A stretch of 64,000 nucleotides of DNA from Chloroflexota bacterium (GTDB taxonomy: Bacteria > Chloroflexota > Anaerolineae > Anaerolineales > UBA4823). The position numbers were made by a program, and so were the translations under genes. This document shows, piece by piece, positions 16,649 through 24,635 of this stretch. Each line of letters opens with the position of its first letter. Position 1 is the stretch's first letter. The stretch spans positions 104,036-168,035 of the forward strand of contig JAKOUW010000120.1 in NCBI GenBank assembly GCA_029782365.1, in the 5' to 3' direction. The notes under the pieces are model-generated. The model saw nothing but the letters and a program-made list of their open reading frames with translations, had not been told where the DNA came from and searched no databases.

Positions 16649-17917
16649 ATGCCAGAAAAATTTGTTGGTTACCAATGCTCTATATGCGGTCGCACGTTTG
16701 CTCCAGGACAGGTGACCTACACCTGCCCGCACGACGGCGGCAACCTGGATGTTTTGTTGGATTATCCAGCCATTCAACACAGCCTGGCACCTGAACAAAT
16801 CTTCGCTTCCCAAGAGATGTCGCTGTGGCGTTACCTGCCTCTGCTGCCTGTGGAAGATCCAGAGTACCCGCAGATACCGATTCGCAGTGCGGGCAGCACA
16901 CCTGTGTACACTCTGCCCCGCCTGGCACAGGAAATCGGACTGCGCGAATTGTGGTTAAAAGACGAAAGCCGCAACCCAACCGCTTCATTCAAAGATCGCG
17001 CCAGTGCTGTGGTTGTGACGCGCGCCCGGCAGATCGCAGCCAGCGTGGTCGTCACCGCCTCAACAGGCAATGCCGGCGCAGCCCTGGCAGGTATGGCGGC
17101 GGCGGTCGGCCAACCCGCGGTGATTTTCGCGCCGCGCTCAGCTCCGCCCGCTAAAGTCGCCCAACTGCTCATCTACGGGGCAAAGGTGATCCTGGTGGAT
17201 GGCTCCTACGATGACGCATTTGATCTGACCATTCAAGCCTCCCAGGAATTCGGCTGGTACTGCCGGAACACGGGTTACAACCCCTTCACGCTGGAGGGCA
17301 AGAAGACTGCCGGCTTCGAGATTTGGGAGTGGTGGACCCTGGGTCCGGGCTCTTTGTTTCAACGCTCGCTCAACCATAAGCCTCTGAGTATATTTGTTTC
17401 AGTTGGCGACGGCAATATCATCTCTGGCATTCACAAAGGTTTTCGTGACCTGGAACGCCTGGGTTGGCTAGAGCAAATGCCGCGTCTGTTCGGTGTGCAG
17501 GCAGAAGGCAGCGCGGCTGTGGCGAATGCGTTTTTTAACGGCGGCGAGACGATTAAACCAGTGACAGCTAATACAGTCGCCGACTCCATCAGCGTGGATC
17601 TGCCCCGCGATGGTGTGCGTGCGGTGCGCGCCGCCCGGCAGACAGGCGGCAGCTATATAATAGTATCTGACCAGGAAATTATTCAGGCAATCGCCGCTAT
17701 CGGAAAGTATGGCATTTTTATCGAACCGGCCGGGGCGGCTGCTTACGCTGGCTTGCTGAATGCCTTCCGATCCGGTCAGATCAACGCAGATGATCCGGTG
17801 TTGGTGATTAACACAGGCTCAGGTTTAAAGGATGTGCGCGCCGCCATGAGCGCGGTGAAAGAGGCCGTTGTCATCTCCCCTACTTTGGCTGAAGTCAGGA
17901 AAGTTTTGAACCTCTGA
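16649..17917 (+). CDS. Threonine-synthase-like PLP enzyme in purine operon
   Basis: 422 residues, fold-type II PLP enzyme. The start at 16649 directly follows the permease stop. An N-terminal Cys-rich knuckle (QCSICGRTF, then YTCPHDGG) is seen in long bacterial threonine synthases. The catalytic lysine is in NPTASFKDRAS, the phosphate-binding loop in ASTGNAGAA, and the C-terminal cofactor serine region in NTGSGLKD. By homology it would convert O-phosphohomoserine to threonine, but no thrA or thrB gene is nearby and it closes a purine catabolic operon. In other bacteria the corresponding position with ygeW/ygeY/arcC is taken by YgeX, a fold-type II diaminopropionate ammonia-lyase. It may therefore eliminate ammonia from a pathway amino acid (inference). 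Confidence 0.75.
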   Translation: MPEKFVGYQCSICGRTFAPGQVTYTCPHDGGNLDVLLDYPAIQHSLAPEQIFASQEMSLWRYLPLLPVEDPEYPQIPIRSAGSTPVYTLPRLAQEIGLRELWLKDESRNPTASFKDRASAVVVTRARQIAASVVVTASTGNAGAALAGMAAAVGQPAVIFAPRSAPPAKVAQLLIYGAKVILVDGSYDDAFDLTIQASQEFGWYCRNTGYNPFTLEGKKTAGFEIWEWWTLGPGSLFQRSLNHKPLSIFVSVGDGNIISGIHKGFRDLERLGWLEQMPRLFGVQAEGSAAVANAFFNGGETIKPVTANTVADSISVDLPRDGVRAVRAARQTGGSYIIVSDQEIIQAIAAIGKYGIFIEPAGAAAYAGLLNAFRSGQINADDPVLVINTGSGLKDVRAAMSAVKEAVVISPTLAEVRKVLNL

Positions 17918-18107
17918 GTGCATAATGAGGTGCCCGTCGCTGTCAGCGCCAATTCGGTGATCTTAACATTCTCGCCTGAGCGGGGGGGTATTCTTTTGCT
18001 CCACTGGATTGGCAGTGAGAAATATTTCCCACACCCGCGGTGGATAATTTTTGTACAATAGATATACGAATTATTAACCTCCTACAACCCTCATCACAGG
18101 TGACCAA

Positions 18108-20759
18108 TTGAATACCAGAACCCGCACCTTTTGGTTTGTTCTCATCTTTGTTTTCCTTGTTGGGTCATTTCTTTTCGCCCCTAGTCAAGGCAATTTCGCC
18201 TTCGCCGGGGGTGGTTCGCGCGCCGATCTATCTACACCAATCACGTCCCATCCCCGCTTATGGTTCAACCAGACCGACCTGCCACGTTTGCGATCCTGGG
18301 CGACTGCTTCCAACCCGATGTATCAGTCCGGCCTAAAAGTGGCATTGGACAGCGCGCTCGTTACCTACAATACAAAGTTCTTCCCTGGCGGGCAGCCCAA
18401 TCCAATCTGGCCTGATTCGGGCAGCTCGAATTGGGAGCAGTATGATACTGAAGCCTATGCGGAATTTTTCGCCTTTTTATCGTTGGTGGATTCAGATCCG
18501 CAGGCTCGCATTCAGCACGCGGTGCGTTCTCGTAATTTATTGATGCACGTGATGAACGAAGCAGTAAAAGGCGCAGCCTCTGGTCAACCTTTTCGCGATC
18601 CGACGTTTATCCTTTACAATCGCGCCAACTACTGGGGAGAGGCGTTTGGCTTGACAGTCGATTGGTTGTATCCGGCTGTCGATGCCAATAACCAGGCTAT
18701 TCTTACCCAGGCCGACAAAGCGACTATCCGCACAGTTTTCTTGCGCTGGGCAAACCAGTTGATCAATGCATCCACTGCTGGTGATGAGCATCCCCATCCG
18801 GTCGGCGTGACTAACAGCCCATTGTTGCTGGCAGACACCAAACAACTGCGTTGGGCGGCGAATAATTATTATGCCGGTCACATGCGAATTTTAGCCCTGA
18901 TGGGGCTCAGCATGGATGCCGCAGATGACCCGCCGCTCAATCCTGCCCTTCCAGAATCGACCCTTGGAAATACTATCCGCAGTTATATCACCAATGTGAC
19001 CGGGGCCTGGTTATACCAGCAGTATGCGATCTATGAATACGCGGATACTGTGATCAAGAATTACGGCTTGCCAGCTAACACCCCTGGCCTGGGTGTGGCA
19101 AACGGTGGTTTGTCTGTCGAAGGATTTTTATACGGCCATTCTCTGGGATACATCGCCGAAACTCTCCTGGCATTGTACACCGCAGGCTACACCGGCCCTG
19201 CTGTGTATGGACCGCAAATCAACTTTATCCGATCCTCATACTGGGACAGGGTGGTGGACGGCTATTTGCACTCCATCACCCCAACCAGCAGCCTGCCTGG
19301 CAACGGCTATGCTTATATGGGCCCGATATATCAGATGGCCAGTTACGGCGATATACTGCGTTTTTGGATCACCGACAGCCACTTTGCTGTCATGGCCGCG
19401 CTGGGTTTGTTTGACCAACACCAGAATAATCAGGTTCGCTTGCAAAAAGAACTGTGGTTTACGATCAATGCCATACAGGGCGGCGCAGCCCACCTCTACG
19501 AGCGCGCTGGCCAGATTTGGGGCAACGCCGAAGCCTCGCAAGCGATTTTGCATTTTTTGTTTTTTGACCCTGCGCTCCAGGCAGCCGCCGATCCGCGCCC
19601 GGCGCTTCCGCTCACCTTTTTCGCTCAGTCGATCGACCGACTTCTGTCCCGCACCGATTGGACCCCGAATGCCGCCTGGTTTGATTTTAAATGCGGTTGG
19701 ATCACCATCAACCATCAGCTTGGCGATTGCGGCCAATTTGAATTCTATCGAAAAGGGGAGTGGCTGACGAAAGAAGCCAGCAGTTACTCGAATGACGGCA
19801 AGACCTTTGCCACTGAGTTTCACAATACGCTGGCTCTTCAGAACAAATGCGCTTGCCCGGATGGACAACCAGCAAACTTGCAGTTCTATGAGCAGGAAAC
19901 CTGGCTGCGAGGTGGTCAACAGTCGAATGGGCAGAGCGCCGGCGACCCGGCGGCGATTGCCAGTTGGAACCAGGCTTTTGTTTATTCGACTGCCGATGCC
20001 ACCAACCTGTATAACCGCCCCTCGGTGTGGACTCCTGAGAACAGCGCCTTGGATATCTTGCACGCCAGCCGGTCAATCGTCTGGCTGAAGCCTGATCTCA
20101 TCGTCATTTATGATCGCGCCCACAGCCAGTCACACGGTCTATTTAAGCGATTCTTCCTGAATTTTCTCACCAACCCGTCTGTCAAAGGGCACACTGCCAC
20201 TGTAACGATGCCCTCGGGACAGCAGTTGGTGATCCAGTCGCTTTTGCCGGTCAGCCAGACGATCACCACCCGCCCGATTGAGAGTTTCCACGATCCGGCT
20301 GAGTTGGATCCAGTGCGTTTCCAGATGTATATTGAAGACCGATCCAATCCGCAGGACATGCGCTTTTTAACCGTGTTGCAAGGGCTTGACGCTGGCACAA
20401 TCCCCTGGCAGGCGGATGTGATCCACAGCCAGAGTGGGGACTTATTCGACGGCGTACTTATCAACCGGCTGGCAGTGCTGTTCCCCTCTGACCTGGGAAG
20501 CCAACCGCAGTATAGCTTACAAACCGGCGCACCTTTCTCCGATTTGGTGATCACACTGCCCAACAATATCCTGGGTGAATTGATCACGGGGTTAAAACCA
20601 TTCACAGGTTATACCATCCATTCACAGCCTGTCGGCTCTGATATTGAATTAACCATCACACCTGGCGGTTCGGTTTTTGCTGACAGCGGCGGTGTACTGG
20701 CGATCGGTGCATTATCCACTCCGCAAACGCTCCTATTCATCCCGCTGGTTCAGCGGTGA
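18108..20759 (+). CDS. Secreted heparinase II/III-like protein
   Basis: 883 residues with a TTG start preceded by AGGTGA; an in-frame stop upstream leaves no ATG option. A signal peptide (hydrophobic residues 8-24, cleavage likely after AFA) is followed by HPRLWFNQTDLPRLRSWA, the opening of many heparinase II/III-like lyases. A long alpha-helical domain (about 60-500) follows, then a beta-rich part with WFDFKCGWITINHQLGDCG and FEFYRKGEWLTKE, which resembles the heparinase II/III beta-sandwich. Substrate cannot be told; acidic polysaccharide cleavage is plausible. The C-terminus ends LLFIPLVQR, a tail shared with the giant at 32389-38034. It is monocistronic. Confidence 0.6.
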   Translation: MNTRTRTFWFVLIFVFLVGSFLFAPSQGNFAFAGGGSRADLSTPITSHPRLWFNQTDLPRLRSWATASNPMYQSGLKVALDSALVTYNTKFFPGGQPNPIWPDSGSSNWEQYDTEAYAEFFAFLSLVDSDPQARIQHAVRSRNLLMHVMNEAVKGAASGQPFRDPTFILYNRANYWGEAFGLTVDWLYPAVDANNQAILTQADKATIRTVFLRWANQLINASTAGDEHPHPVGVTNSPLLLADTKQLRWAANNYYAGHMRILALMGLSMDAADDPPLNPALPESTLGNTIRSYITNVTGAWLYQQYAIYEYADTVIKNYGLPANTPGLGVANGGLSVEGFLYGHSLGYIAETLLALYTAGYTGPAVYGPQINFIRSSYWDRVVDGYLHSITPTSSLPGNGYAYMGPIYQMASYGDILRFWITDSHFAVMAALGLFDQHQNNQVRLQKELWFTINAIQGGAAHLYERAGQIWGNAEASQAILHFLFFDPALQAAADPRPALPLTFFAQSIDRLLSRTDWTPNAAWFDFKCGWITINHQLGDCGQFEFYRKGEWLTKEASSYSNDGKTFATEFHNTLALQNKCACPDGQPANLQFYEQETWLRGGQQSNGQSAGDPAAIASWNQAFVYSTADATNLYNRPSVWTPENSALDILHASRSIVWLKPDLIVIYDRAHSQSHGLFKRFFLNFLTNPSVKGHTATVTMPSGQQLVIQSLLPVSQTITTRPIESFHDPAELDPVRFQMYIEDRSNPQDMRFLTVLQGLDAGTIPWQADVIHSQSGDLFDGVLINRLAVLFPSDLGSQPQYSLQTGAPFSDLVITLPNNILGELITGLKPFTGYTIHSQPVGSDIELTITPGGSVFADSGGVLAIGALSTPQTLLFIPLVQR

Positions 20760-20821
20760 TCGTTCCTCCCATCAAATCTGTATATTGCTTCCATTATTTG
20801 GGTATGTTCACACGATTTTTA

Positions 20822-20849
20822 TTGCGAACTTCATGAGACGGTTTATAAT
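20822..20849 (+). promoter_or_regulatory. Promoter of histidine kinase gene
   Basis: TTGCGA (20822-20827), 16-nt spacer, TATAAT (20844-20849), 60 nt upstream of the kinase start. Confidence 0.4.
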
Positions 20850-20908
20850 AGAAAAGATTCATTGCTGTAATGAAGGCAGACTGACCTTAGAAAAAGAATC
20901 GAGGTGTG

Positions 20909-22846
20909 ATGGGGATGAAAAAGGTAGTTTCTACGCCAAGAGCTGCTGGATTGCCTGAGTATTTCGTCGAAATGATCGAAAAGGCTGTTGAGGGGATATG
21001 GGTTATGGATGAGAAGTTATCCACCGTGTATATCAATCCTTACATGGTCGAGCTTCTGGGCTATTCGAAAGAATATTTTCTTTCCAGGCCAGTTTCAGAT
21101 TTTTTTTACCCGGACGACGAGCTTCAATACATCGAAGAAGTTAAAGCGCGCAAGGCAGGAAAAATCGGCCAATATGAATTGAGATTCAAGCACGCCAGTG
21201 GTCTTCCGGTCTGGTGCCAGGTAGTATCCATTCCGAAGATGGATGACGCAGGCAGTTTTCAGGGAACGACCGCCTTCTTGCGCAATGTAACTCAGCGCAA
21301 ACGAATCGATGAGATTTTGCAATCCAGGCTGAGGCTTCTAGAGGTTGCCACCCAGAAGACTCTCCCAGAGCTTTTGCAAGCCACCCTCGACGAAGCCGAA
21401 CTGCTCACCGGAAGCAAGATTGGTTTCTTTCATTTTGTGGAAGAGGATCAGCAAAACCTGACACTTCAAATGTGGTCTTCCAATACGCTTGCCAAAATGT
21501 GTACGATTGAGGGCAGGGGCCAGCATTACCCGATCACTTCAGCCGGTGTCTGGGTGGACTGTGTTGCTACCAAGAAAGCCGTCATCCACAACGATTATGC
21601 CTCCCTGCCGCACCGCAAGGGAATGCCTGAAGGGCATGCTCCGGTTGTGCGTGAGGTGGTTGTCCCTGTTTTACGCGCTGGAAAAATCGATGCCATCATG
21701 GGGGTGGGCAACAAAACTGAACCTTATAATGATGAAGATGTGGTCATTGTTTCCACCTTAGCTGACCTGGCCTGGGATATTGCCAAGACGAAACGCGGCG
21801 AAGAACAACTGGCTGAGAGCGAGAGACAATTCCGCCTGCTGGCGCAAATTGCGCCGGTGGGGATTTTCATGACCACAATGGAAGGTTTGTTCACTTTTGT
21901 GAACCAACGCTGCAGTGAGCTAACGGGTTACACTCCCACGGAACTTCTGCAGCAATCCTGGATGAAAATCGTTCATCCGGATGATCTCAACCTCGCTCGA
22001 GGACAATGGCGTGAAATCGCAGATACAACTCAGGCATTTAACTCCGAATTTCGGCTTCAACGGTTGGATGGCAAGAGCTTGTGGGTGTACGCCAAAGTAA
22101 GCCCGATGAAAAATGACGCTGGGTCGGACGAAGGCATAATTGGCGTTTTAATCGACATCACCGAGCGCAAAGAAGCCGCCGACAAAATGAGCGCCATGTT
22201 GGCTGACAAAGAAGCCCTTCTGCGTGAGCTGTACCACCGCACCAAAAACAACCTGCAAATCATTGTCTCTATGCTTCGTCTGGAATCCTCCTCTGTTCAT
22301 GATAACCAAACTCAGGAGATGTTGGCTGAATTGGAAGGTAAAATCGGCTCGATGGCCCTGGTGCACCAGAAGTTATATCAATCGAGGAATCTTTCCAGCA
22401 TCAATCTCGAAGAGTATATGAATGATTTGGCAGGATTATTACTGGACAGTTTTAATATCCATCCGAGCAAAATCAGGGTCAAGTTGGATCTTTCCCAGGT
22501 GGAGGTGCCAATTGACCAGGCGATCCCTTGCGGCCTGATCCTCAATGAATTGATCACCAATGCCTTCAAACATGCCTTTCCTGGCGAGCGAAATGGCCAG
22601 ATTGATATTCGCTTGAAACAACCCGACCCAGATACCCTTCTGCTGGAGGTAAGCGATGATGGCGTGGGGGTTCCTCCAGGCCTGGATTTAGAAAGCCAGG
22701 TAAATACTCTTGGACTGCGAACTGTCAAGGCTCTGGGGGAACTGCAACTGCACGGCAAGGTCATTTTCCGCAGTCAGGGTGGATTTTGCTGCCAGGTTTT
22801 TTTTCCGCTGCAAATCAAACCAGATTTTTACCCGGTTGGCCATTGA
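20909..22846 (+). CDS. PAS-GAF-PAS sensor histidine kinase (HisKA_2 type)
   Basis: About 645 residues; no membrane segment, so cytoplasmic. Order: PAS (about 15-135, with EGIWVMDEKLSTVYINPYM); a GAF-like domain (about 150-300, with SAGVWVDCVATKKAVIHNDY and PVLRAGKIDAIMGVGNKTEP); PAS (about 305-430, ending GVLIDITERKEA). Then comes a HisKA_2 H-box with phospho-acceptor His in ELYHRTKNNLQII and a HATPase with N-box LILNELITNAFKHAF and G1 DDGVGVPPG. This kinase class often signals to stand-alone or distant regulators, and no response regulator gene is adjacent. ATGs at 20909 and 20915 are both possible after GAGG. Confidence 0.85.
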   Translation: MGMKKVVSTPRAAGLPEYFVEMIEKAVEGIWVMDEKLSTVYINPYMVELLGYSKEYFLSRPVSDFFYPDDELQYIEEVKARKAGKIGQYELRFKHASGLPVWCQVVSIPKMDDAGSFQGTTAFLRNVTQRKRIDEILQSRLRLLEVATQKTLPELLQATLDEAELLTGSKIGFFHFVEEDQQNLTLQMWSSNTLAKMCTIEGRGQHYPITSAGVWVDCVATKKAVIHNDYASLPHRKGMPEGHAPVVREVVVPVLRAGKIDAIMGVGNKTEPYNDEDVVIVSTLADLAWDIAKTKRGEEQLAESERQFRLLAQIAPVGIFMTTMEGLFTFVNQRCSELTGYTPTELLQQSWMKIVHPDDLNLARGQWREIADTTQAFNSEFRLQRLDGKSLWVYAKVSPMKNDAGSDEGIIGVLIDITERKEAADKMSAMLADKEALLRELYHRTKNNLQIIVSMLRLESSSVHDNQTQEMLAELEGKIGSMALVHQKLYQSRNLSSINLEEYMNDLAGLLLDSFNIHPSKIRVKLDLSQVEVPIDQAIPCGLILNELITNAFKHAFPGERNGQIDIRLKQPDPDTLLLEVSDDGVGVPPGLDLESQVNTLGLRTVKALGELQLHGKVIFRSQGGFCCQVFFPLQIKPDFYPVGH

Positions 22847-22888
22847 TTCCATTTTGGCGGAGCCGAAAATTTCCGGCTTGCAGGCGAA

Positions 22889-22918
22889 TTGGTTATACAG
22901 CTGATTATTCTGTATAAT
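22889..22918 (+). promoter_or_regulatory. Promoter of second kinase gene
   Basis: TTGGTT (22889-22894), 18-nt spacer, TATAAT (22913-22918), about 68 nt before the start of the short kinase. It suggests separate transcription from the first kinase. Confidence 0.35.
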
Positions 22919-22985
22919 GAGGAGAAACTCTTTGACCAGGGTTTGAATCATTGACACGAGATGCGAGGCTGGATTATTTTTTCTT

Positions 22986-23741
22986 ATGAACGACGACACT
23001 CGAACAAATCAGCATCTGCTGGAAGAATTGCAGCGGGCGCACAACCGCATCAATGAGCTCGAAGCTTGCCTGAAAGGGCGCGAGCAAGAAGAACGACACG
23101 CACAGGAAGCGCTAAAAAAACGGGAAAATATCTTACGAGAAACCTACCATCACTCCAACAATGCCATGGCCACGATATGCAATTTGCTGTATCTGCAAGC
23201 CAGTCGAGCGAGTGATGAACCCACTCGCAATCTGCTCAAGAGTGTGGAAAATAAAGTTCGCACAATGGCGTTGATTCTCGAAAAATACTACCGGGCCAGC
23301 GACATTGAGAAGCTGGATTTCAATGACCTGGTGCGAGAAATCAGTTTTCATGTTTTCCGCAGTTACCAGGTGGGCGGCTCACAAGTGATTTTAAGATTGG
23401 ATTTATCCGATTCCCAGCTCGCACCATCCAGAGTGGTTATACCCAGTGGTTTGATTCTCAATGAGTTAATCTCCAATGCTATGAAATTCGCGTTTGTTGA
23501 TGGCAGGCGCGGTGAAATCACCGTCAGTTTGCACCGCGCGCCAGGTGACATGGTAGAACTGGGCGTTGCAGATAACGGTGTGGGAATGCCTGATGCTGTG
23601 GATTCAGCACAGCCAGAAACTCTGGGCCTGCACCTCGTGCAGTTGTTAGGAGAACGACAACTCGGCGGCTCTGTTACATTGGTGAAGAACCAGGGTTTGC
23701 AATGGCTCATCCGTTTTCAGGTGAGTGAGGATAAAGAGTAA
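22986..23741 (+). CDS. Short histidine kinase without sensor domain
   Basis: 251 residues. An N-terminal 40-residue coiled coil (LEELQRAHNRINELEACLKG) leads directly into a HisKA_2-like segment and HATPase. The H-box reads ETYHHSNNAMATI. The His aligns with the neighbour's YHRTKNN, but the usual K-N-N is replaced by N-N-A, so it is degenerate. The ATP site looks intact: LILNELISNAMKFAF and VADNGVGMPD. It may form heteromers with the adjacent larger kinase or act as a phospho-carrier; this is inference from adjacency and the missing sensor. Confidence 0.75.
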   Translation: MNDDTRTNQHLLEELQRAHNRINELEACLKGREQEERHAQEALKKRENILRETYHHSNNAMATICNLLYLQASRASDEPTRNLLKSVENKVRTMALILEKYYRASDIEKLDFNDLVREISFHVFRSYQVGGSQVILRLDLSDSQLAPSRVVIPSGLILNELISNAMKFAFVDGRRGEITVSLHRAPGDMVELGVADNGVGMPDAVDSAQPETLGLHLVQLLGERQLGGSVTLVKNQGLQWLIRFQVSEDKE

Positions 23742-23817
23742 ACGGGCGGAACCTGGTATAATAAACGGAACATTCGTTCTTATTAGTGGTGTTGACTTTG
23801 CAACCAGGAGCTGTGAA

Positions 23818-24189
23818 ATGGCCGTCAAAGATTTTCCTCAAGTGTTTCAAAAACTGAAAGCTTTATTAGAACCTTATGCTGGCAAAATGGTTTTATCTTC
23901 CGACACGGACAGCGGATATTACCTGGATACCAGATTCATCATGTCGAATAAACAACCCCTATTCTTTGGCGCAGTCAAGATCCGGAAATCTTATGTCAGT
24001 TTTTATTTGATGCCGCTCTATGCCTGTCCGGAGTTGTTGAACCAAATCTCACCTGATTTGAAGAAACGCATGCAGGGCCTCACTTGTTTCAATTTTTCCG
24101 GCGTGGATGAGGGTCTATTCGCTGAATTGGCTGAACTCACTCAAGCTGGATACCAGGCATATCAGAAAAAAGGATACATTCCGCTGTAA
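23818..24189 (+). CDS. Small conserved protein, possible DUF1801 type
   Basis: 123 residues from the ATG at 23818, preceded by CAGGAG. The sequence has LLEPYAGKMVLSSDTDSGYY, FFGAVKIRKSYVSFYLMPLY, ISPDLKKRMQGLTCFNFSGV and a C-terminal helix ending YQKKGYIPL. It is soluble, without signal peptide or metal motif. The pattern recalls small DUF1801-like proteins, but the assignment is weak and the function unknown. It stands alone between the kinase pair and the next small gene. Confidence 0.55.
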   Translation: MAVKDFPQVFQKLKALLEPYAGKMVLSSDTDSGYYLDTRFIMSNKQPLFFGAVKIRKSYVSFYLMPLYACPELLNQISPDLKKRMQGLTCFNFSGVDEGLFAELAELTQAGYQAYQKKGYIPL

Positions 24190-24264
24190 CCTTTCGCTTC
24201 TGCCGGAATCTATTATATAATTGCGCTTTATTCACAAGTAAAATCGGATTTGCAGGAGAGCAAC

Positions 24265-24576
24265 ATGGCGCGCGCGGAAATCATGGCAGGCAACTGTGGG
24301 TTTACAACAATTGTTGAGGCGACGATGGAAGGCCAGGTGTGCAAGCTGGCTATCCAGAGTCAGTGCAAAGCGATCAATAAGCTGGCAGCTCATTTGATTG
24401 AGGTGAATCCCTACAAAGAAATATCATTTCGGCGGAATATGCCGGTGATCATTGACGCCGGTATGCAGTACTGCACGCACGCAGCCTGCCCGGTGCCGGT
24501 GGGGATTATTAAAGCCGTTGAGATCGAAGCGCGCCTTGCTTTACCCACTGATGTAACGATAAAACTAAGTAAGTGA
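24265..24576 (+). CDS. Small conserved Cys-containing protein (DUF6951-like)
   Basis: 103 residues from the ATG at 24265, with AGGAGAG upstream (a TTG 15 nt earlier is less likely). It opens MARAEIMAGNCGFTTIVEA and carries five cysteines, including NCG, VCK, QCK and a conserved end YCTHAACPVPVGIIKAVEIEA. The paired C-x4-C suggests metal or redox chemistry. The arrangement is familiar from a family of uncharacterised short proteins in anaerobes. A TATAAT (24216-24221) upstream marks its own promoter. Role unknown. Confidence 0.6.
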   Translation: MARAEIMAGNCGFTTIVEATMEGQVCKLAIQSQCKAINKLAAHLIEVNPYKEISFRRNMPVIIDAGMQYCTHAACPVPVGIIKAVEIEARLALPTDVTIKLSK

Positions 24577-24635
24577 TTTCTTCCAGAACAAATATTCTTT
24601 TCTGTGATTCGATGAATGGTAATGAAGGGGCGTGA

